The position numbers and the translations under genes were made by a program. A stretch of 64,000 nt of DNA from contig NZ_CAKKNA010000016.1 in NCBI RefSeq assembly GCF_918741275.1, positions 1 to 64,000 of the forward strand, read 5' to 3'. Below the pieces are notes generated by a model. That model saw only the letters and a program-made list of their open reading frames with translations, was not told where the DNA came from and did not search any database. Shown in pieces: positions 18,876-28,676 of the stretch. Numbering within the stretch: position 1 is the stretch's first letter; every line of letters begins with the position of its first letter. This DNA comes from Bacillus sp. CECT 9360. GTDB taxonomy: Bacteria; Bacillota; Bacilli; Bacillales; DSM-1321.

Positions 18876-20258
18876 TTATATTTCTTTTTGCAAAGCGTGT
18901 ACGACTTCTTCCAGCTTCATGCCCCGTGATGCCTTTACCAGAATAAGATCATTTGACTTTGTATACTTTTTCAATTCCTCAATTAGTTCGGTTTTATCTT
19001 GAAAAACAAGAATATTTTCAGAAGAAAACTTTTTGCTTGCGCCTGCCGCAATGGCTGCGCCCAAATCTCCGAATGTAAAAACTTTATTGATTTTATCCGG
19101 GTTGATCAGCTCGCCGATATCCTCATGAAAAGCTTTTTCCCGCGGTCCGAGTTCAAGCATATCACCAAGTACAAGATACTTTTTATCGTAGCCTGTTATG
19201 CCTTCTATTAATTCTATCGCGGCTTTCATCGAAGTCGGGCTCGCATTATAGGCATCATTGATGATCTTTTCTCCCCGCGATCCTTCAACCATTTCCATTC
19301 GCATGTTCGTAAGCTGGAAACTGCTGAGTCCTTTGCGGATGAATTCTTCCTCGACACCCAGTTCTTTAGCTGCGAGTATGGCAGAAAGCGCATTTAACAC
19401 ATTATGGGTTCCGAGTACCGGAATGGTATACTCCGTCTCACTACTCTTGAGGGTAAAGCTTGTATGGTCCTGACCCTGTTGAATCGTTAACGGATATAAA
19501 TCGTTCATATCACTGCGCCCAAAGGAAAGAAGGCGCCTGTTAAATTGATCACCTTCCAGCCTGCTTTTCAATAACGGTTCATCTCCATGAAAGATAAGTG
19601 TCCCGTTACTTCTGAGTCCCGAGATAATTTCAAGCTTGGCACCCGCAATCTCTTCGCGAGAGCCAAGATCTAAAAGGTGTGCCTCTCCGATATTAGTAAT
19701 AATAGCGACATCAGGACGGGCAAGCTTGGATAAAAATTCGATTTCTCCCCTGCTACTCATCCCCATCTCCAGGACAGCAACTTCCGTATCCTCTTTCATT
19801 GAAAGAATCGTCAAAGGCAAACCAATATGGTTGTTATAATTACCACTGGTTTTATGCACTTTATAAGTAGTTCCAAGCAAGGCAGCTGTCATATCCTTCA
19901 CCGTCGTTTTTCCGTTACTCCCGGTAATTCCGACTACCTTTATCGTCAATTGTTGCCGATATTCGGCGGCTAAATTTTGTAAAGCCTGCAATGTATCTTT
20001 AACGATAATTAAAGGAACACCTGCGGGACGATTCGGGACATCTTCCTGCCAAAGAGAGACAGAAGCACCTTGTTGCATTGCCTTTTCAACGTATTGGTGT
20101 CCATTTACCTGTTCTCCATTTAACGGCACAAACAAATTCTGCGCGGAAATATTTCTTGAGTCGATAGATACGCCCCTGACATCAATATTCCCATGCTCTG
20201 ATATATCATTTAACCCTCCGGCCATTTGATGGATTTGCTTTAAGGTTCTTGCGATCAT
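18876..20258 (-). CDS. murF: MurF, UDP-MurNAc-tripeptide-D-Ala-D-Ala ligase
   Basis: A 460-residue Mur ligase that adds D-Ala-D-Ala to the nucleotide precursor in the cytoplasm. ATP-binding GITGSNGKTT lies near 113, and NDAYNASPTSMKAA is the conserved MurF motif near 335. I start at ATG 20258 behind AAGGAGGATC; the longer frame to 20342 has no site. It lies directly after ddl, whose product it uses. Confidence 0.96.
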   Translation of the reverse strand: MIARTLKQIHQMAGGLNDISEHGNIDVRGVSIDSRNISAQNLFVPLNGEQVNGHQYVEKAMQQGASVSLWQEDVPNRPAGVPLIIVKDTLQALQNLAAEYRQQLTIKVVGITGSNGKTTVKDMTAALLGTTYKVHKTSGNYNNHIGLPLTILSMKEDTEVAVLEMGMSSRGEIEFLSKLARPDVAIITNIGEAHLLDLGSREEIAGAKLEIISGLRSNGTLIFHGDEPLLKSRLEGDQFNRRLLSFGRSDMNDLYPLTIQQGQDHTSFTLKSSETEYTIPVLGTHNVLNALSAILAAKELGVEEEFIRKGLSSFQLTNMRMEMVEGSRGEKIINDAYNASPTSMKAAIELIEGITGYDKKYLVLGDMLELGPREKAFHEDIGELINPDKINKVFTFGDLGAAIAAGASKKFSSENILVFQDKTELIEELKKYTKSNDLILVKASRGMKLEEVVHALQKEI

Positions 20259-20302
20259 TTTGATCCTCCTTGCATATGTATTTTGGGTTACCGGAAATAA
20301 AT

Positions 20303-20340
20303 GAAAAGAAGCAGAAGCTGTCAGGCTGCTGCTTCTGCTC
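20303..20340 (-). terminator. ddl-murF intercistronic hairpin
   Basis: On the minus strand GCAGAAGC and GCTTCTGC form an 8-bp stem with a 12-base loop, followed by TTCTTTT. It may be a partial terminator that lowers murF relative to ddl, or just a stabilising hairpin. Confidence 0.5.
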
Positions 20341-20357
20341 ATCTTCAGTCCGTTCTT

Positions 20358-21440
20358 TTAAAAGGTATGTTTTATTTTTTGTTTTTCCTCGTGGCGTTCT
20401 TTTGCTAGGTTTACTAATCTTTCAATCAGCTGAGGATACTCTAAACCAGTGTGCTTCCACAACAACGGGAACATGCTGAAAGGAGTAAAACCGGGCATGG
20501 TGTTCACTTCATTAATATATGCCTTTCCATCCTTGGTCAAGAAGAAATCCGCACGGACAAGACCGGAACAATCTAGGGCTTTAAACGATTGCATAGCCAT
20601 TTCCTTCAGCAATTGATATTCAGCTTCAGAAATTTCCGCCGGGATCACAAGGGCTGTATTGCCGTCTTGATATTTCGCCTTGTAATCGTAAAAATCTTTT
20701 TTTGGAATAATTTCCCCTGCCACCGAGCATTCCGGTTCATCGTTTCCAAGAACCCCAAGTTCTACTTCTCTGGCAACGATGCCCTCTTCAATAATTATTT
20801 TACGATCGAATTGGAACGCTTCTTCAAACGCTTTCTCTAATTCATTCCTGGTCGTACATTTGCTGATTCCTACACTTGACCCTAGATTAGCCGGTTTTAC
20901 AAAACAAGGATATCCCAGTTCATCTTCCACTCTTTTATAGGCTGCATCACGATCCTTCTCCCAATCGGAGCGGATAAACCAATTGTATTTCACCTGGGAA
21001 AGTCCCGCTTGCGCAAAAATATTTTTCATGATTACTTTATCCATCCCAGCGGAAGAAGCAAGAACTCCATTCCCGATATAGGGGAGATTCAGCAGCTCAA
21101 GCATGCCCTGCACCGTTCCATCTTCCCCATTTGGTCCGTGAAGGAGCGGAAAAATGACATCAAAGCCGCCGTTATGGTTGCCATTTTCGGCAGACACGGA
21201 AGCGTTTGATAAAACGAGCGGCGCCATAGACGATTCTCCGGAAAAAGCAAGTTCCTTGACGCTTTCTACTGGTCCGGTTAGCTGTAGGCCCTTTACCCAT
21301 TCGCCCTCTTCAGTTATGTAAATCGGATGTATAGCAAATTTTTCTAAATCAAGCGCTTTAATGACTGCCATAGCGGTTTGCATGGAAACATGATGCTCCG
21401 CTGATTTTCCGCCATACAGTAAACCAAGTTTCGTTTTCAT
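20358..21440 (-). CDS. ddl: D-alanine--D-alanine ligase
   Basis: A 360-residue ATP-grasp ligase. Signatures are [14 protein letters not shown] near 98, [10 protein letters not shown] near 187 and [12 protein letters not shown] near 310. It makes the dipeptide D-Ala-D-Ala from the D-Ala produced by Alr. First gene of ddl-murF. Confidence 0.96.
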   Translation of the reverse strand: MKTKLGLLYGGKSAEHHVSMQTAMAVIKALDLEKFAIHPIYITEEGEWVKGLQLTGPVESVKELAFSGESSMAPLVLSNASVSAENGNHNGGFDVIFPLLHGPNGEDGTVQGMLELLNLPYIGNGVLASSAGMDKVIMKNIFAQAGLSQVKYNWFIRSDWEKDRDAAYKRVEDELGYPCFVKPANLGSSVGISKCTTRNELEKAFEEAFQFDRKIIIEEGIVAREVELGVLGNDEPECSVAGEIIPKKDFYDYKAKYQDGNTALVIPAEISEAEYQLLKEMAMQSFKALDCSGLVRADFFLTKDGKAYINEVNTMPGFTPFSMFPLLWKHTGLEYPQLIERLVNLAKERHEEKQKIKHTF

Positions 21441-21603
21441 GTAATTACCCTCCCAATACTCTTAACCGTTTCTTATTGTAACATTTTCCGGGCTAAACGA
21501 GAAAAGTTTCTATTGCCTTATTTTAATTGAATTTCCGGGATTATCCTTATTATTTTATTATTGGTTCTTCACCAAAAGAAGTGGTTTAAGCTTTGGATTA
21601 TCC

Positions 21604-21855
21604 GTTGATTTCCGCTCCAGGCGCTCGCTTTCCTCGGGCAGTCCGGGAGCCTCCTCGGCAAAGGGCACGCCTCCGGAACTTACACAGGATGTGTTGGCGT
21701 CGACGTAAGACATAAGGACGTGGCAGATCTTAGTCGACGTTCCGTTAACTGGCCTGCTTTTCCCTCAGGACGTTGAATCATCATCCATGAATAGGCACCG
21801 CACTAGAAAATGCGTATGCATTTTCGAGGAGTCTCGCATATCCTCGCCAATCAAC
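21604..21855. repeat. composite repeat with TTGATT/AATCAA inverted ends
   Basis: Between ddl and the next gene. It starts GTTGATTTCCGCTCCAGGCG and ends with CCAATCAAC. A shorter relative with the same ends lies at 34358-34491 inside an IS remnant. The middle holds a copy of the rRNA-leader palindrome (21681-21744). No gene is visible in the 585-base gap. Confidence 0.65.
21681..21744. repeat. rRNA-leader-like palindrome, copy 2
   Basis: Shares GGATGTG, TTGGC, TCGACG, GGACGTG, TCTTAGTCGA and GTTCC in order with 66-126. The outer arms GCGTCGAC/GTCGACG are perfectly palindromic here. Confidence 0.65.
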
Positions 21856-21983
21856 TTTGTTGCAAAATTAACTGAGATATTACGTTAATCAATATTAAAC
21901 CACCAGTTATGGTGAAGAGCCTTACTATTTTTACTTCTATCTTATGTGAAAGACGGCAAGGACTAAACCCGAATACATTACGA

Positions 21984-22014
21984 AAAACCCCGGCTCCTGA
22001 AAATTCCGGGGTTA
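21984..22014 (-). terminator. terminator after the 22026 gene
   Basis: On the minus strand AACCCCGGAATTTTC and GGAGCCGGGGTT form a stem followed by TTTTTCG. Confidence 0.85.
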
Positions 22015-22025
22015 AATGCTCTTTT

Positions 22026-22787
22026 TTAACTTTTTAACGTTACCGACCATTCTTTTGTTTTATGCTGAAGAACGATTAGGGCATTCGGGCTCTGATGTTT
22101 GATTTCATCATAGCCATCCGCCATATCATCCATGTTTACATAATCACCAACAACCCAAGCCGGGATTTCGATCCTGTTCCTGGCTTGCTGGGCTTGATTA
22201 AAGGAAAATACAAGGCCCTCTGCCATTAAAGGAATGAGTTGATGAAAAACCTCGGCAGGCACCGGAGGATATTCGCTGCTCTTCCTCCTGCCGAGCCACG
22301 TCCTTTTCATGCGCAGTGATTCCATTTTAATTGGAAGCAAATGACCCAGCATCTTGAAATACGTCTCAAGGGATCGGTAGTAAACTTTATTAAACCAGCC
22401 GTCATCATGCGCCAGATATACAAATTCATTGTTTAGCCTGCGATAAAAAGGCGGCCTGAGATGGTTCTTGCAATGCCCTAAAAATAATAATTCAGCGATT
22501 TCAGTACTATCTAAATCATCAAGGCCTCTTTCTTCTTCAAAATCAATCCAGCAGAAATCCCCGTACTCCTTGACATCTTCTTTCAGAAGGTCCCTGACAT
22601 TTTCCTGGTTCACATATTCCATCAGGGTATTTCTATTGAACTCACCATCATCGAACTTATGCTTTAAAAGTAAAAGATTCGATAGTGGAGCCTGAAGACA
22701 GTAGGCAAATTCGCGGAAGTTCATTCCGGACGAAATCACGAATCGTTCAGAGTCTTGTATATGCATATAAAGAATATCCTTTTTCAT
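22026..22787 (-). CDS. uncharacterised cytoplasmic protein (253 aa)
   Basis: I do not recognise the family with confidence. The protein is soluble, acidic and rich in Leu, Glu and aromatic residues, with no signal peptide or membrane segment. It starts MKKDILYMHIQDSER and has a conserved-looking centre (NEFVYLAHDDGWFNK). It stands alone with its own terminator. It resembles a Bacillaceae-only family that is sometimes wrongly labelled as an antiporter; that resemblance is from memory. Confidence 0.7.
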   Translation of the reverse strand: MKKDILYMHIQDSERFVISSGMNFREFAYCLQAPLSNLLLLKHKFDDGEFNRNTLMEYVNQENVRDLLKEDVKEYGDFCWIDFEEERGLDDLDSTEIAELLFLGHCKNHLRPPFYRRLNNEFVYLAHDDGWFNKVYYRSLETYFKMLGHLLPIKMESLRMKRTWLGRRKSSEYPPVPAEVFHQLIPLMAEGLVFSFNQAQQARNRIEIPAWVVGDYVNMDDMADGYDEIKHQSPNALIVLQHKTKEWSVTLKS

Positions 22788-22868
22788 TACACCCGTTCCC
22801 TCCGAATTACGTTTGGTGATTTCATCTACGAATTTGTATAGTCCATCTATATCTATTAATTATCTTAC

Positions 22869-22905
22869 CAAAAAAAGCGAAAGTTTGTGTTCACTTACGC
22901 TTTTT
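22869..22905 (-). terminator. terminator after the Cys-rich protein gene
   Basis: On the minus strand AAAAAGCGTAAGT pairs with ACTTTCGCTTTTT around a 9-base loop, then T residues. Confidence 0.85.
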
Positions 22906-22933
22906 CAGATATCCCTTGCATCGCATTCCTTAC

Positions 22934-23260
22934 TTATGCCGCCATCTTTCTGCATGCCTCCGCACATCTAAAGCAAGCTTCCGCACATTTTTGGCAGTGC
23001 TCGTGATCATGCTTTTTACACTCATTGCCGCATGCCTCACAGATATCCGCACAAAACTTACAAATTTGTTTAACAAAAGGACTTTCGGTTTGCATGGCCC
23101 GAACAGCAAGCATACAAATGTCAGCACATTCCCGGTCCATTCTAATACACTCGGCCATCATTTTAACGTCTTCTTCTTTTAAACAAGTGTCAAAACAATG
23201 GTTACAAGCCTCCAAACATTCTAAACAAGCTTGTATACATTCTTCATACGTTTGACTCAT
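22934..23260 (-). CDS. Cys-rich four-helix-bundle copper-binding protein (DUF326, Csp3/YhjQ type)
   Basis: A 108-residue protein with about 20 Cys residues spaced every 3-4 positions along predicted helices (CIQACLECLEACNHC, CADICEACGNEC, CAEACFRCAEAC). This pattern lines the core of a four-helix bundle that stores Cu(I) in cytosolic Csp3 proteins. No signal peptide, which fits the cytosolic form. B. subtilis YhjQ is the likely relative. Confidence 0.88.
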   Translation of the reverse strand: MSQTYEECIQACLECLEACNHCFDTCLKEEDVKMMAECIRMDRECADICMLAVRAMQTESPFVKQICKFCADICEACGNECKKHDHEHCQKCAEACFRCAEACRKMAA

Positions 23261-23391
23261 AATAATCGCCTCCTATTTTTTCTCATCTTAAGTTAATTCC
23301 CTTTATATCCCTTTTTAATCATCATTTCTCGTCTCCTGGAAAAAAGACTATAATATATTTAAAATCAACATTTAACGTAAGGAGAAGTGTT

Positions 23392-24006
23392 ATGCTGACA
23401 ATTTATTTAGTACGCCATGGGCAAACCGAGTGGAATCTTGAAGGACGATTGCAGGGGTGGGGAAACGGAGAATTGACAAAAGAAGGAATCAACGATGCTC
23501 TCGCACTTGGCCGCAGGCTAATAAATGTGCCTATCGACTTGATATACTCCAGCTCTAGCAAAAGAGCCTATCAAACGGCCGAGCTGATTACAGGCAGCCG
23601 CGACATCCCAATCATCCAGGATGATTCGTTACGGGAGATGGGCTTTGGTGACTGGGAAGGAAGAATTCGTACAGAAATAGAGAAAGAATATGAACAGGAA
23701 TATAAGGCCTTCTGGGAAACGCCCCATCTTTATAACCGCAACAGCGGGGAATTATTCTCCCATGTGATAGACCGCGTGGTTTCGGCATTTAATGAAATTG
23801 TTGAGAAGCATCCATCGGGCACGGTCATGGTCGTGTCTCACTCTATCACCCTAAGAGTATTGAACGCGTATATAAAAAAACTGCCACTCGACAAGCTATT
23901 CACGCAAAAACCTAGCTTAGGCAATACCAGTTTAACCAAAATCGTTGTGAAAGACGGCCATCCGGAGATTATTTTTGAAGGGGATATGTCTCATAAAGTT
24001 TTATAG
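23392..24006 (+). CDS. histidine phosphatase family protein (phosphoglycerate-mutase-like)
   Basis: A 204-residue protein starting with the catalytic LVRHGQTEWN (phospho-histidine H9). The second catalytic part is VVSHSITLRV near 150, and the acid residue is in LREMGFGDWEG near 83. The substrate cannot be told from sequence; relatives include broad-specificity PhoE and YhfR. Ribosome site AAGGAGAAG. It converges on citA. Confidence 0.88.
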   Translation: MLTIYLVRHGQTEWNLEGRLQGWGNGELTKEGINDALALGRRLINVPIDLIYSSSSKRAYQTAELITGSRDIPIIQDDSLREMGFGDWEGRIRTEIEKEYEQEYKAFWETPHLYNRNSGELFSHVIDRVVSAFNEIVEKHPSGTVMVVSHSITLRVLNAYIKKLPLDKLFTQKPSLGNTSLTKIVVKDGHPEIIFEGDMSHKVL

Positions 24007-24053
24007 GGCGATAGCAAGCAATTTCATCAGGATTGTGCACCCGACTTAGGGGT

Positions 24054-24128
24054 TTCGTTTAAATGAACCCTAGTTTCGTTTAAATCATTATGTTTTTCGT
24101 TTGAATGATAGAAATTTTCGTTTAAATC
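24054..24128. repeat. keyword array A: TTCGTTTAAAT every 21 bp
   Basis: Four copies of TTCGTTTRAAT begin at 24054, 24075, 24096 and 24117, exactly 21 bases apart. The bases between copies differ. It lies between convergent genes, just before the citA terminator. Confidence 0.85.
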
Positions 24129-24137
24129 AATCACGGT

Positions 24138-24173
24138 AAAACGAAGCTCCCGGTATCGCCAGGGAGCTTTGTT
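24138..24173 (-). terminator. terminator after citA
   Basis: On the minus strand AACAAAGCTCCCTGG and CCGGGAGCTTCGTTTT pair, ending in a short T run. Confidence 0.8.
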
Positions 24174-24177
24174 CAGA

Positions 24178-25269
24178 TCATTCAACATAAAATGGACCAG
24201 TGTATACCGATTCTGGACGATAAATCGCGTTATCTAATGATTGTTCCAACACATGGGCCGTCCAACCTGCTGTCCGTGCGGCAGTAAATGTCGGTGTAAA
24301 AAGAGCCGCCTCCATATCTATTGCCTTCATAATCGCTGCTGCGTAAAATTCTACGTTCGTGTAGAGCTTTCTTCCCGGTTTGTATTCCTCTAGTAACGAA
24401 ATCGCTTTTTCTTCTACTGAATTAGCAAGACTTAGCCAGTGTTCATCTCCACTTATTCCCCTCGTAATTTCCTGCAAAGCAGCTGCCCGCGGATCTCTTG
24501 TCTTATAAATACGGTGACCAAAGCCCATGATTTTCTCGTTTCTATCAAGCTTCTCCCTAATCCAGACTTCCGCGTTTTCTTCTTTCTGAATTTCATCGAG
24601 CATGTTTAGGACAGCGGTCGGCGCTCCTCCGTGCAGAGGTCCCTTCATCGCCCCAATCGCCGCGGTTACAGCAGAGACCATATCTGATTCGGTGGAAGCG
24701 GTCACTCTGGCAGCGAAAGTGGAGGCGTTCATGCCATGCTCAGCTGTTAATATCATATAAGCATCCATAGCTTTCTCTTGTGATTTAGTAGGTATTTCTC
24801 CGGTTAACATATAGAGATAATTGGCAGTATGCCCTAAATCCATCATTGGTTCAATCGGAGACAAGCCCTTGTTTATTCTATATCGAGAAGCAATTAATAC
24901 CGGCATGATCGCAGTCAGACGAATTGCCTGATCAATGGAAGGTTTCCAATTATATTCCTTTGTTCCAATCGCAGAAATACAAGTGCGCAATACGTCCATG
25001 ATCTCCATATTTTCAGGTAAAAGATACAACATTTCTACCAAGTACTCGGGCAACTCCCTAGCCAATGCCAGCTCTTCTTTAAAAGACAACAACTCTGCGT
25101 TATCCGGGAATTTTTCTTTCCATAACAGATACGCTACTTCTTCAAAGCTGTACGATAATGCAAGCCGGCTTGCTTCATGTCCTCGATAGATGAGTATTCC
25201 TTTATCACCGTCAATGAAACTGATGGATGTTTCAGCTGCCGGAATACCTTTCAGGCCTTTTATAACCAT
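24178..25269 (-). CDS. citA: citrate synthase (CitA type)
   Basis: A 363-residue citrate synthase that condenses oxaloacetate and acetyl-CoA. Catalytic motifs are EHGMNAST near 180, GALKGPLHGGAP-like (GAMKGPLHGGAP, near 210) and FGHRIYKTRDPR near 250. I start at ATG 25269 with GAGGAGGG upstream; the in-frame ATG at 25284 lies inside that site. Its divergent LysR neighbour is the CitR equivalent, as in B. subtilis, which also has a main synthase (citZ) elsewhere. Confidence 0.93.
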   Translation of the reverse strand: MVIKGLKGIPAAETSISFIDGDKGILIYRGHEASRLALSYSFEEVAYLLWKEKFPDNAELLSFKEELALARELPEYLVEMLYLLPENMEIMDVLRTCISAIGTKEYNWKPSIDQAIRLTAIMPVLIASRYRINKGLSPIEPMMDLGHTANYLYMLTGEIPTKSQEKAMDAYMILTAEHGMNASTFAARVTASTESDMVSAVTAAIGAMKGPLHGGAPTAVLNMLDEIQKEENAEVWIREKLDRNEKIMGFGHRIYKTRDPRAAALQEITRGISGDEHWLSLANSVEEKAISLLEEYKPGRKLYTNVEFYAAAIMKAIDMEAALFTPTFTAARTAGWTAHVLEQSLDNAIYRPESVYTGPFYVE

Positions 25270-25376
25270 AAATTCCCTCCTCATCTTATTAGGCTCATTA
25301 TACGTGTTATAATCAATAATAAATATTAAATAAATAGCATGATATCGATTAATGAATTTAATCAGGAGGAGACGCT
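25270..25376. promoter_or_regulatory. citA/citR divergent promoter region
   Basis: The 107-base intergenic region carries a good minus-strand -10 (TATAAT at about 25297-25302) with a poor -35 for citA, as expected for a gene controlled by a LysR regulator. The AT-rich ATGATATCGATTAAT is a candidate CitR site, but I cannot confirm it. Confidence 0.45.
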
Positions 25377-26258
25377 ATGGAGCTAAAATGGTTGAAAACC
25401 TTTGTAACAGCAGCTACCTATGAAAACTTCCGCCAGGCTGCTGAAAAGCTATTTATCTCACAGCCATCTGTTACGGTGCATATCAAGCTACTCGAAGGCT
25501 ATCTGGGAAGCAAGCTTTTTGAAAGAAGTGGCCGGAAAGTGGTTTTAACTGAAGAAGGCAGACGCTTTTTGCCGCATGCACGCAAACTTCTTGCCATACA
25601 TAGTGAAGGAATGAAAGATTTCGAGAATTTCAGGCAAGGATTTTCACGAAAGCTTACCATTGCGATCTCACCTTTAATCGCCGCTTCCATCATGCCGTTC
25701 ATATTAAGAAAATATATGAGCATTCATCCCGACATCTCCATTGACATACAGGTGCTTGAATCAAAAGATATTCCAGCCGCTATTCTTTCCGGTGAAGCAG
25801 ACTTGGGCCTATCGAGAATGAACGCCATACACACTGATCTTACATGCTTGCCTTTATATGAAGATCCTGTTATTTTAGTGGCGCCTCATGACGGCTGGGA
25901 CAGTGAGAACAGCCCGCCCATTGAAATGGAAGAGCTGTTTGCCTCCTACAGAATCATGTCCCATAACCATCCAGAATATTGGGATGATTTATTGCAGACG
26001 ATCAAAAAAAATCACCCGGCCATTCGCACAATGGTTGTTAGCCAGGTCCATGTAACTAAAAAGTTTATTGAAGAAGGACTGGGAATCTCGTTCCTGCCAA
26101 TCTCAACGGTCAGAAGGGAGCTTATGGAAGGAAGACTTCTCGAAGTCAGGATAGATTCAATCCCTCTACCAATATCGCACAGTTATTTTGTGACCAAATA
26201 TCAGCATTCAGAAGGAAGAGATTTCTTTGAATTCCTAAAACGTTTTAATTTCACATGA
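25377..26258 (+). CDS. citR: CitR, LysR-family regulator of citA
   Basis: A 293-residue LysR protein. The winged HTH is in residues 1-60 (FRQAAEKLFISQPSVTVHI), and the two-lobed effector domain follows (about 90-290). Ribosome site AGGAGGAGACGCT. In B. subtilis CitR represses citA. The assignment rests on the divergent citA neighbour. Confidence 0.88.
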   Translation: MELKWLKTFVTAATYENFRQAAEKLFISQPSVTVHIKLLEGYLGSKLFERSGRKVVLTEEGRRFLPHARKLLAIHSEGMKDFENFRQGFSRKLTIAISPLIAASIMPFILRKYMSIHPDISIDIQVLESKDIPAAILSGEADLGLSRMNAIHTDLTCLPLYEDPVILVAPHDGWDSENSPPIEMEELFASYRIMSHNHPEYWDDLLQTIKKNHPAIRTMVVSQVHVTKKFIEEGLGISFLPISTVRRELMEGRLLEVRIDSIPLPISHSYFVTKYQHSEGRDFFEFLKRFNFT

Positions 26259-26294
26259 TTTTTTCTAAAGAAAACCCGTCGAATCAAAATTTTA

Positions 26295-27243
26295 GCTACA
26301 AAATCCAGCCTGGCTACAAAAACGGATTTCCGGCTACAAAAGTCTATGTTCCAGCTACAAAATAATGCAAATCGGCTACAAAATCAATATTTTAGCTACA
26401 AAAATCCAACCTGGCTACAAAAACGAATTTCCGGCTACAAAAGTCTGTGTTCCAGCTACAAAATGATGCAAATCGGCTACAAAATAAAAATTTTAGCTAC
26501 AAAAATCCAGCCTGGCTACAAAAACGAATTTCCGGCTACAAAAGTCTGTGTTCCAGCTACAAAATGATGCAAATCGACTACAAAATCAAAATTTTAGCTA
26601 CAAAAATCCAGCCTGGCTACAAAAACGGATTTCCGGCTACAAAAGTCTGTGTTCCAGCTACAAAATAATGCAAATCGGCTACAAAGTTAAAATTTTAGCT
26701 ACAAAAATCCAGCCTGGCTACAAAAACGAATTTCCGGCTACAAAAGTCTGTGTTCCAGCTACAAAATGATGCAAATCGATTACAAAATCAATTTTAACTA
26801 CAAAATTCCAGCCTGGCTACAAAAACGGATTTCCGGCTACAAAAGTCTGTGTTCCAGCTACAAAATGATGCAAATCGGCTACAAAATCAAAATTTTAGCT
26901 ACAAAAATCCAACGTGGCTACAAAAACGGATTTCCGGCTACAAAAGTCTGTGTTCCAGCTACAAAATGATGCAAATCGGCTACAAAATCAAAATTTTAGC
27001 TACAAAAATCCAACGTGGCTACAAAAACGAATTTCCGGCTACATAAGTCTGTGTTCCAGCTACAAAACAATGCAAATCGGCTACAAAATCAAAATTTTAG
27101 CTACAAAAATCCAACGTGGCTACAAAAACGAATTTCCGGCTACAACAGTCTGTGTTCCAGCTACAAAATGATGCAAATCGGCTACAAAATCAAAATTTTA
27201 GCTACAAAAATCCAGCCTGGCTACAAAAACGAATTTCCGGCTA
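26295..27243. repeat. keyword array B: GCTACAAAA, 20-bp period, 101-bp higher-order unit
   Basis: About 47 copies of GCTACAAAA, each followed by 10-12 variable bases. Five successive sub-units (19, 20, 21, 21 and 20 bp) form a 101-bp unit that recurs about 9.4 times. The spacers in order are ATCCAGCCTG, ACGAATTTCCG, GTCTGTGTTCCA, TGATGCAAATCG and TCAAAATTTTA. Open frames across it overlap in all three plus frames because the keyword contains no stop. The 101-bp unit shifts frame each time, so it is unlikely to code. It lies between convergent genes. Confidence 0.92.
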
Positions 27244-27285
27244 ACATCAACTAAAATCGACCAAGTCCTTTGGCAAGAGTAACTC

Positions 27286-27345
27286 TAATAAAATCTGAGT
27301 TTGGATAATAAATCCCGAGTCTGGGTAATAAACTCCAAGTGTTTG
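27286..27345. repeat. keyword array C: TAATAAA every 20 bp
   Basis: Three copies of TAATAAA begin at 27286, 27306 and 27326, each followed by CTGAG/CCGAG/CCAAG-like bases and GTTTGG or GTCTGGG. It follows array B with ~40 bases between. Confidence 0.75.
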
Positions 27346-27379
27346 GACATTTTATACAATTATACTTTCTGCATAACAA

Positions 27380-27412
27380 AAACCAGAGCGATTTATTCGC
27401 TCTGGTCTTTGG
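27380..27412 (-). terminator. terminator after the symporter gene
   Basis: AACCAGAGCG and CGCTCTGGT pair around ATTTATT. On the minus strand it is followed by TTTTTGTT. Confidence 0.85.
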
Positions 27413-27413
27413 T

Positions 27414-28676
27414 TTAATTTACGTTTAATATCTCTGTGGTCTGCGGCTTAGGATCACGTTGGAATTTGCCTTCCCATTTGGCGATGACAATCGCGGCAAG
27501 TGAGTTTCCAACTACGTTTACCGCTGTTCGTGCCATATCGAGAATACGGTCAATACCAGCGATAAATGCAAGGCCTTCCACCGGAATCCCCACTGTTCCA
27601 AGCGTTGCCAGAAGAACAACGAATGACACTCCCGGAACACCGGCAATTCCTTTAGACGTCACCATTAATACAAGCATCAACGAAACCTGGTCGGCTATGC
27701 TCATCTCAATGCCGTACATTTGAGCGATAAAAACAGCGGCCAATGCCTGGTAAAGCGTCGAACCGTCCAGGTTAAACGAATACCCCGTCGGGATGACGAA
27801 TGAAGCGATATGCTTCGGAACGCCAAGCTTCTCCACCTTCTCCATAATCTTTGGAAGCACCGTTTCGGAGCTTGCAGTCGAATAAGCTAAAATCAGTTCT
27901 TCTTTTAACGTCTTAATCAGTGTGAAAATGTTGAATCCGACTAATTTCGCAACTGACCCTAACACAACAATAATAAAGAATAGCATCGTCCCATAAACCG
28001 AGAATATCAGTTTACCAAGCGGGATTAACGATTCAATCCCAAATTTCGAAACCGTAACACCGATTAGGGCGAAAACGCCGAATGGTGCGAATTTCATAAT
28101 CTGATTGGTCACATAAAACATGGCGTCCGCGGTTCCCTGGAAGAAGGCAAGCACCGGTCTCCCTTTCTCCCCAATTGCTGAAATACCTAATCCAAACACT
28201 AAAGCAAAGAAGATAATCGCAAGCATATCACCTTCTGCGATAGCTGCAATAGGGTTCGTTGGAACAATGTTAACAAACGTATCAACCATCGAGTGGCTCT
28301 CCTGGGTTTCAGCAGTATTCACATAGCTGCCAATGTCCGTCTTATTCAGCTTGTCCATTTCAATGCCTGCTCCGGGCTGGAACAGGTTGGCAGCTGCCAA
28401 ACCGACGACAATCGCAATCGTCGTGATAATTTCAAAATATAAAATCGTTTTACCGCCTATTTTTCCTAATTGCTTAATATCACCGACACCAGCAACCGCA
28501 ACGATGATACTGGAAATAACGATCGGTACCACGATCATTTTAATTAAGTTAAGAAAAATATCGCCAATGGGCTGTAAATAATTTGCTACTTGCGGGCTGC
28601 CAAAAAAGATCGCCCCCACAGCAATCCCCAGCACAAGGCCAATAAAAATCTGCCATGCTAATCCTATTTTCTTCAT
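27414..28676 (-). CDS. dicarboxylate/amino acid:cation symporter (GltT/GltP type)
   Basis: A 420-residue DAACS-family transporter with eight membrane segments and two re-entrant loops. Signatures are the serine-rich loop AYSTASSETVLP near 265, the NLDGSTLY motif near 303 and the second loop GIAGVPGVSFV near 345. The substrate is probably glutamate and aspartate (B. subtilis GltT/GltP are relatives). Its mRNA carries a long leader that looks like a c-di-AMP riboswitch. Ribosome site AGAAGGTGAGG. Confidence 0.92.
   Translation of the reverse strand: MKKIGLAWQIFIGLVLGIAVGAIFFGSPQVANYLQPIGDIFLNLIKMIVVPIVISSIIVAVAGVGDIKQLGKIGGKTILYFEIITTIAIVVGLAAANLFQPGAGIEMDKLNKTDIGSYVNTAETQESHSMVDTFVNIVPTNPIAAIAEGDMLAIIFFALVFGLGISAIGEKGRPVLAFFQGTADAMFYVTNQIMKFAPFGVFALIGVTVSKFGIESLIPLGKLIFSVYGTMLFFIIVVLGSVAKLVGFNIFTLIKTLKEELILAYSTASSETVLPKIMEKVEKLGVPKHIASFVIPTGYSFNLDGSTLYQALAAVFIAQMYGIEMSIADQVSLMLVLMVTSKGIAGVPGVSFVVLLATLGTVGIPVEGLAFIAGIDRILDMARTAVNVVGNSLAAIVIAKWEGKFQRDPKPQTTEILNVN

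Noticed and set aside
26295-27243. CRISPR array
   Set aside because: The conserved part is only 9 bases and the spacers recur in fixed order; there are no cas genes nearby.
26346-27254. A chain of plus-strand open frames of 65-85 codons in array B
   Set aside because: They exist because the keyword lacks stops in any frame; the 101-bp unit shifts frame at each repeat and there are no ribosome sites.
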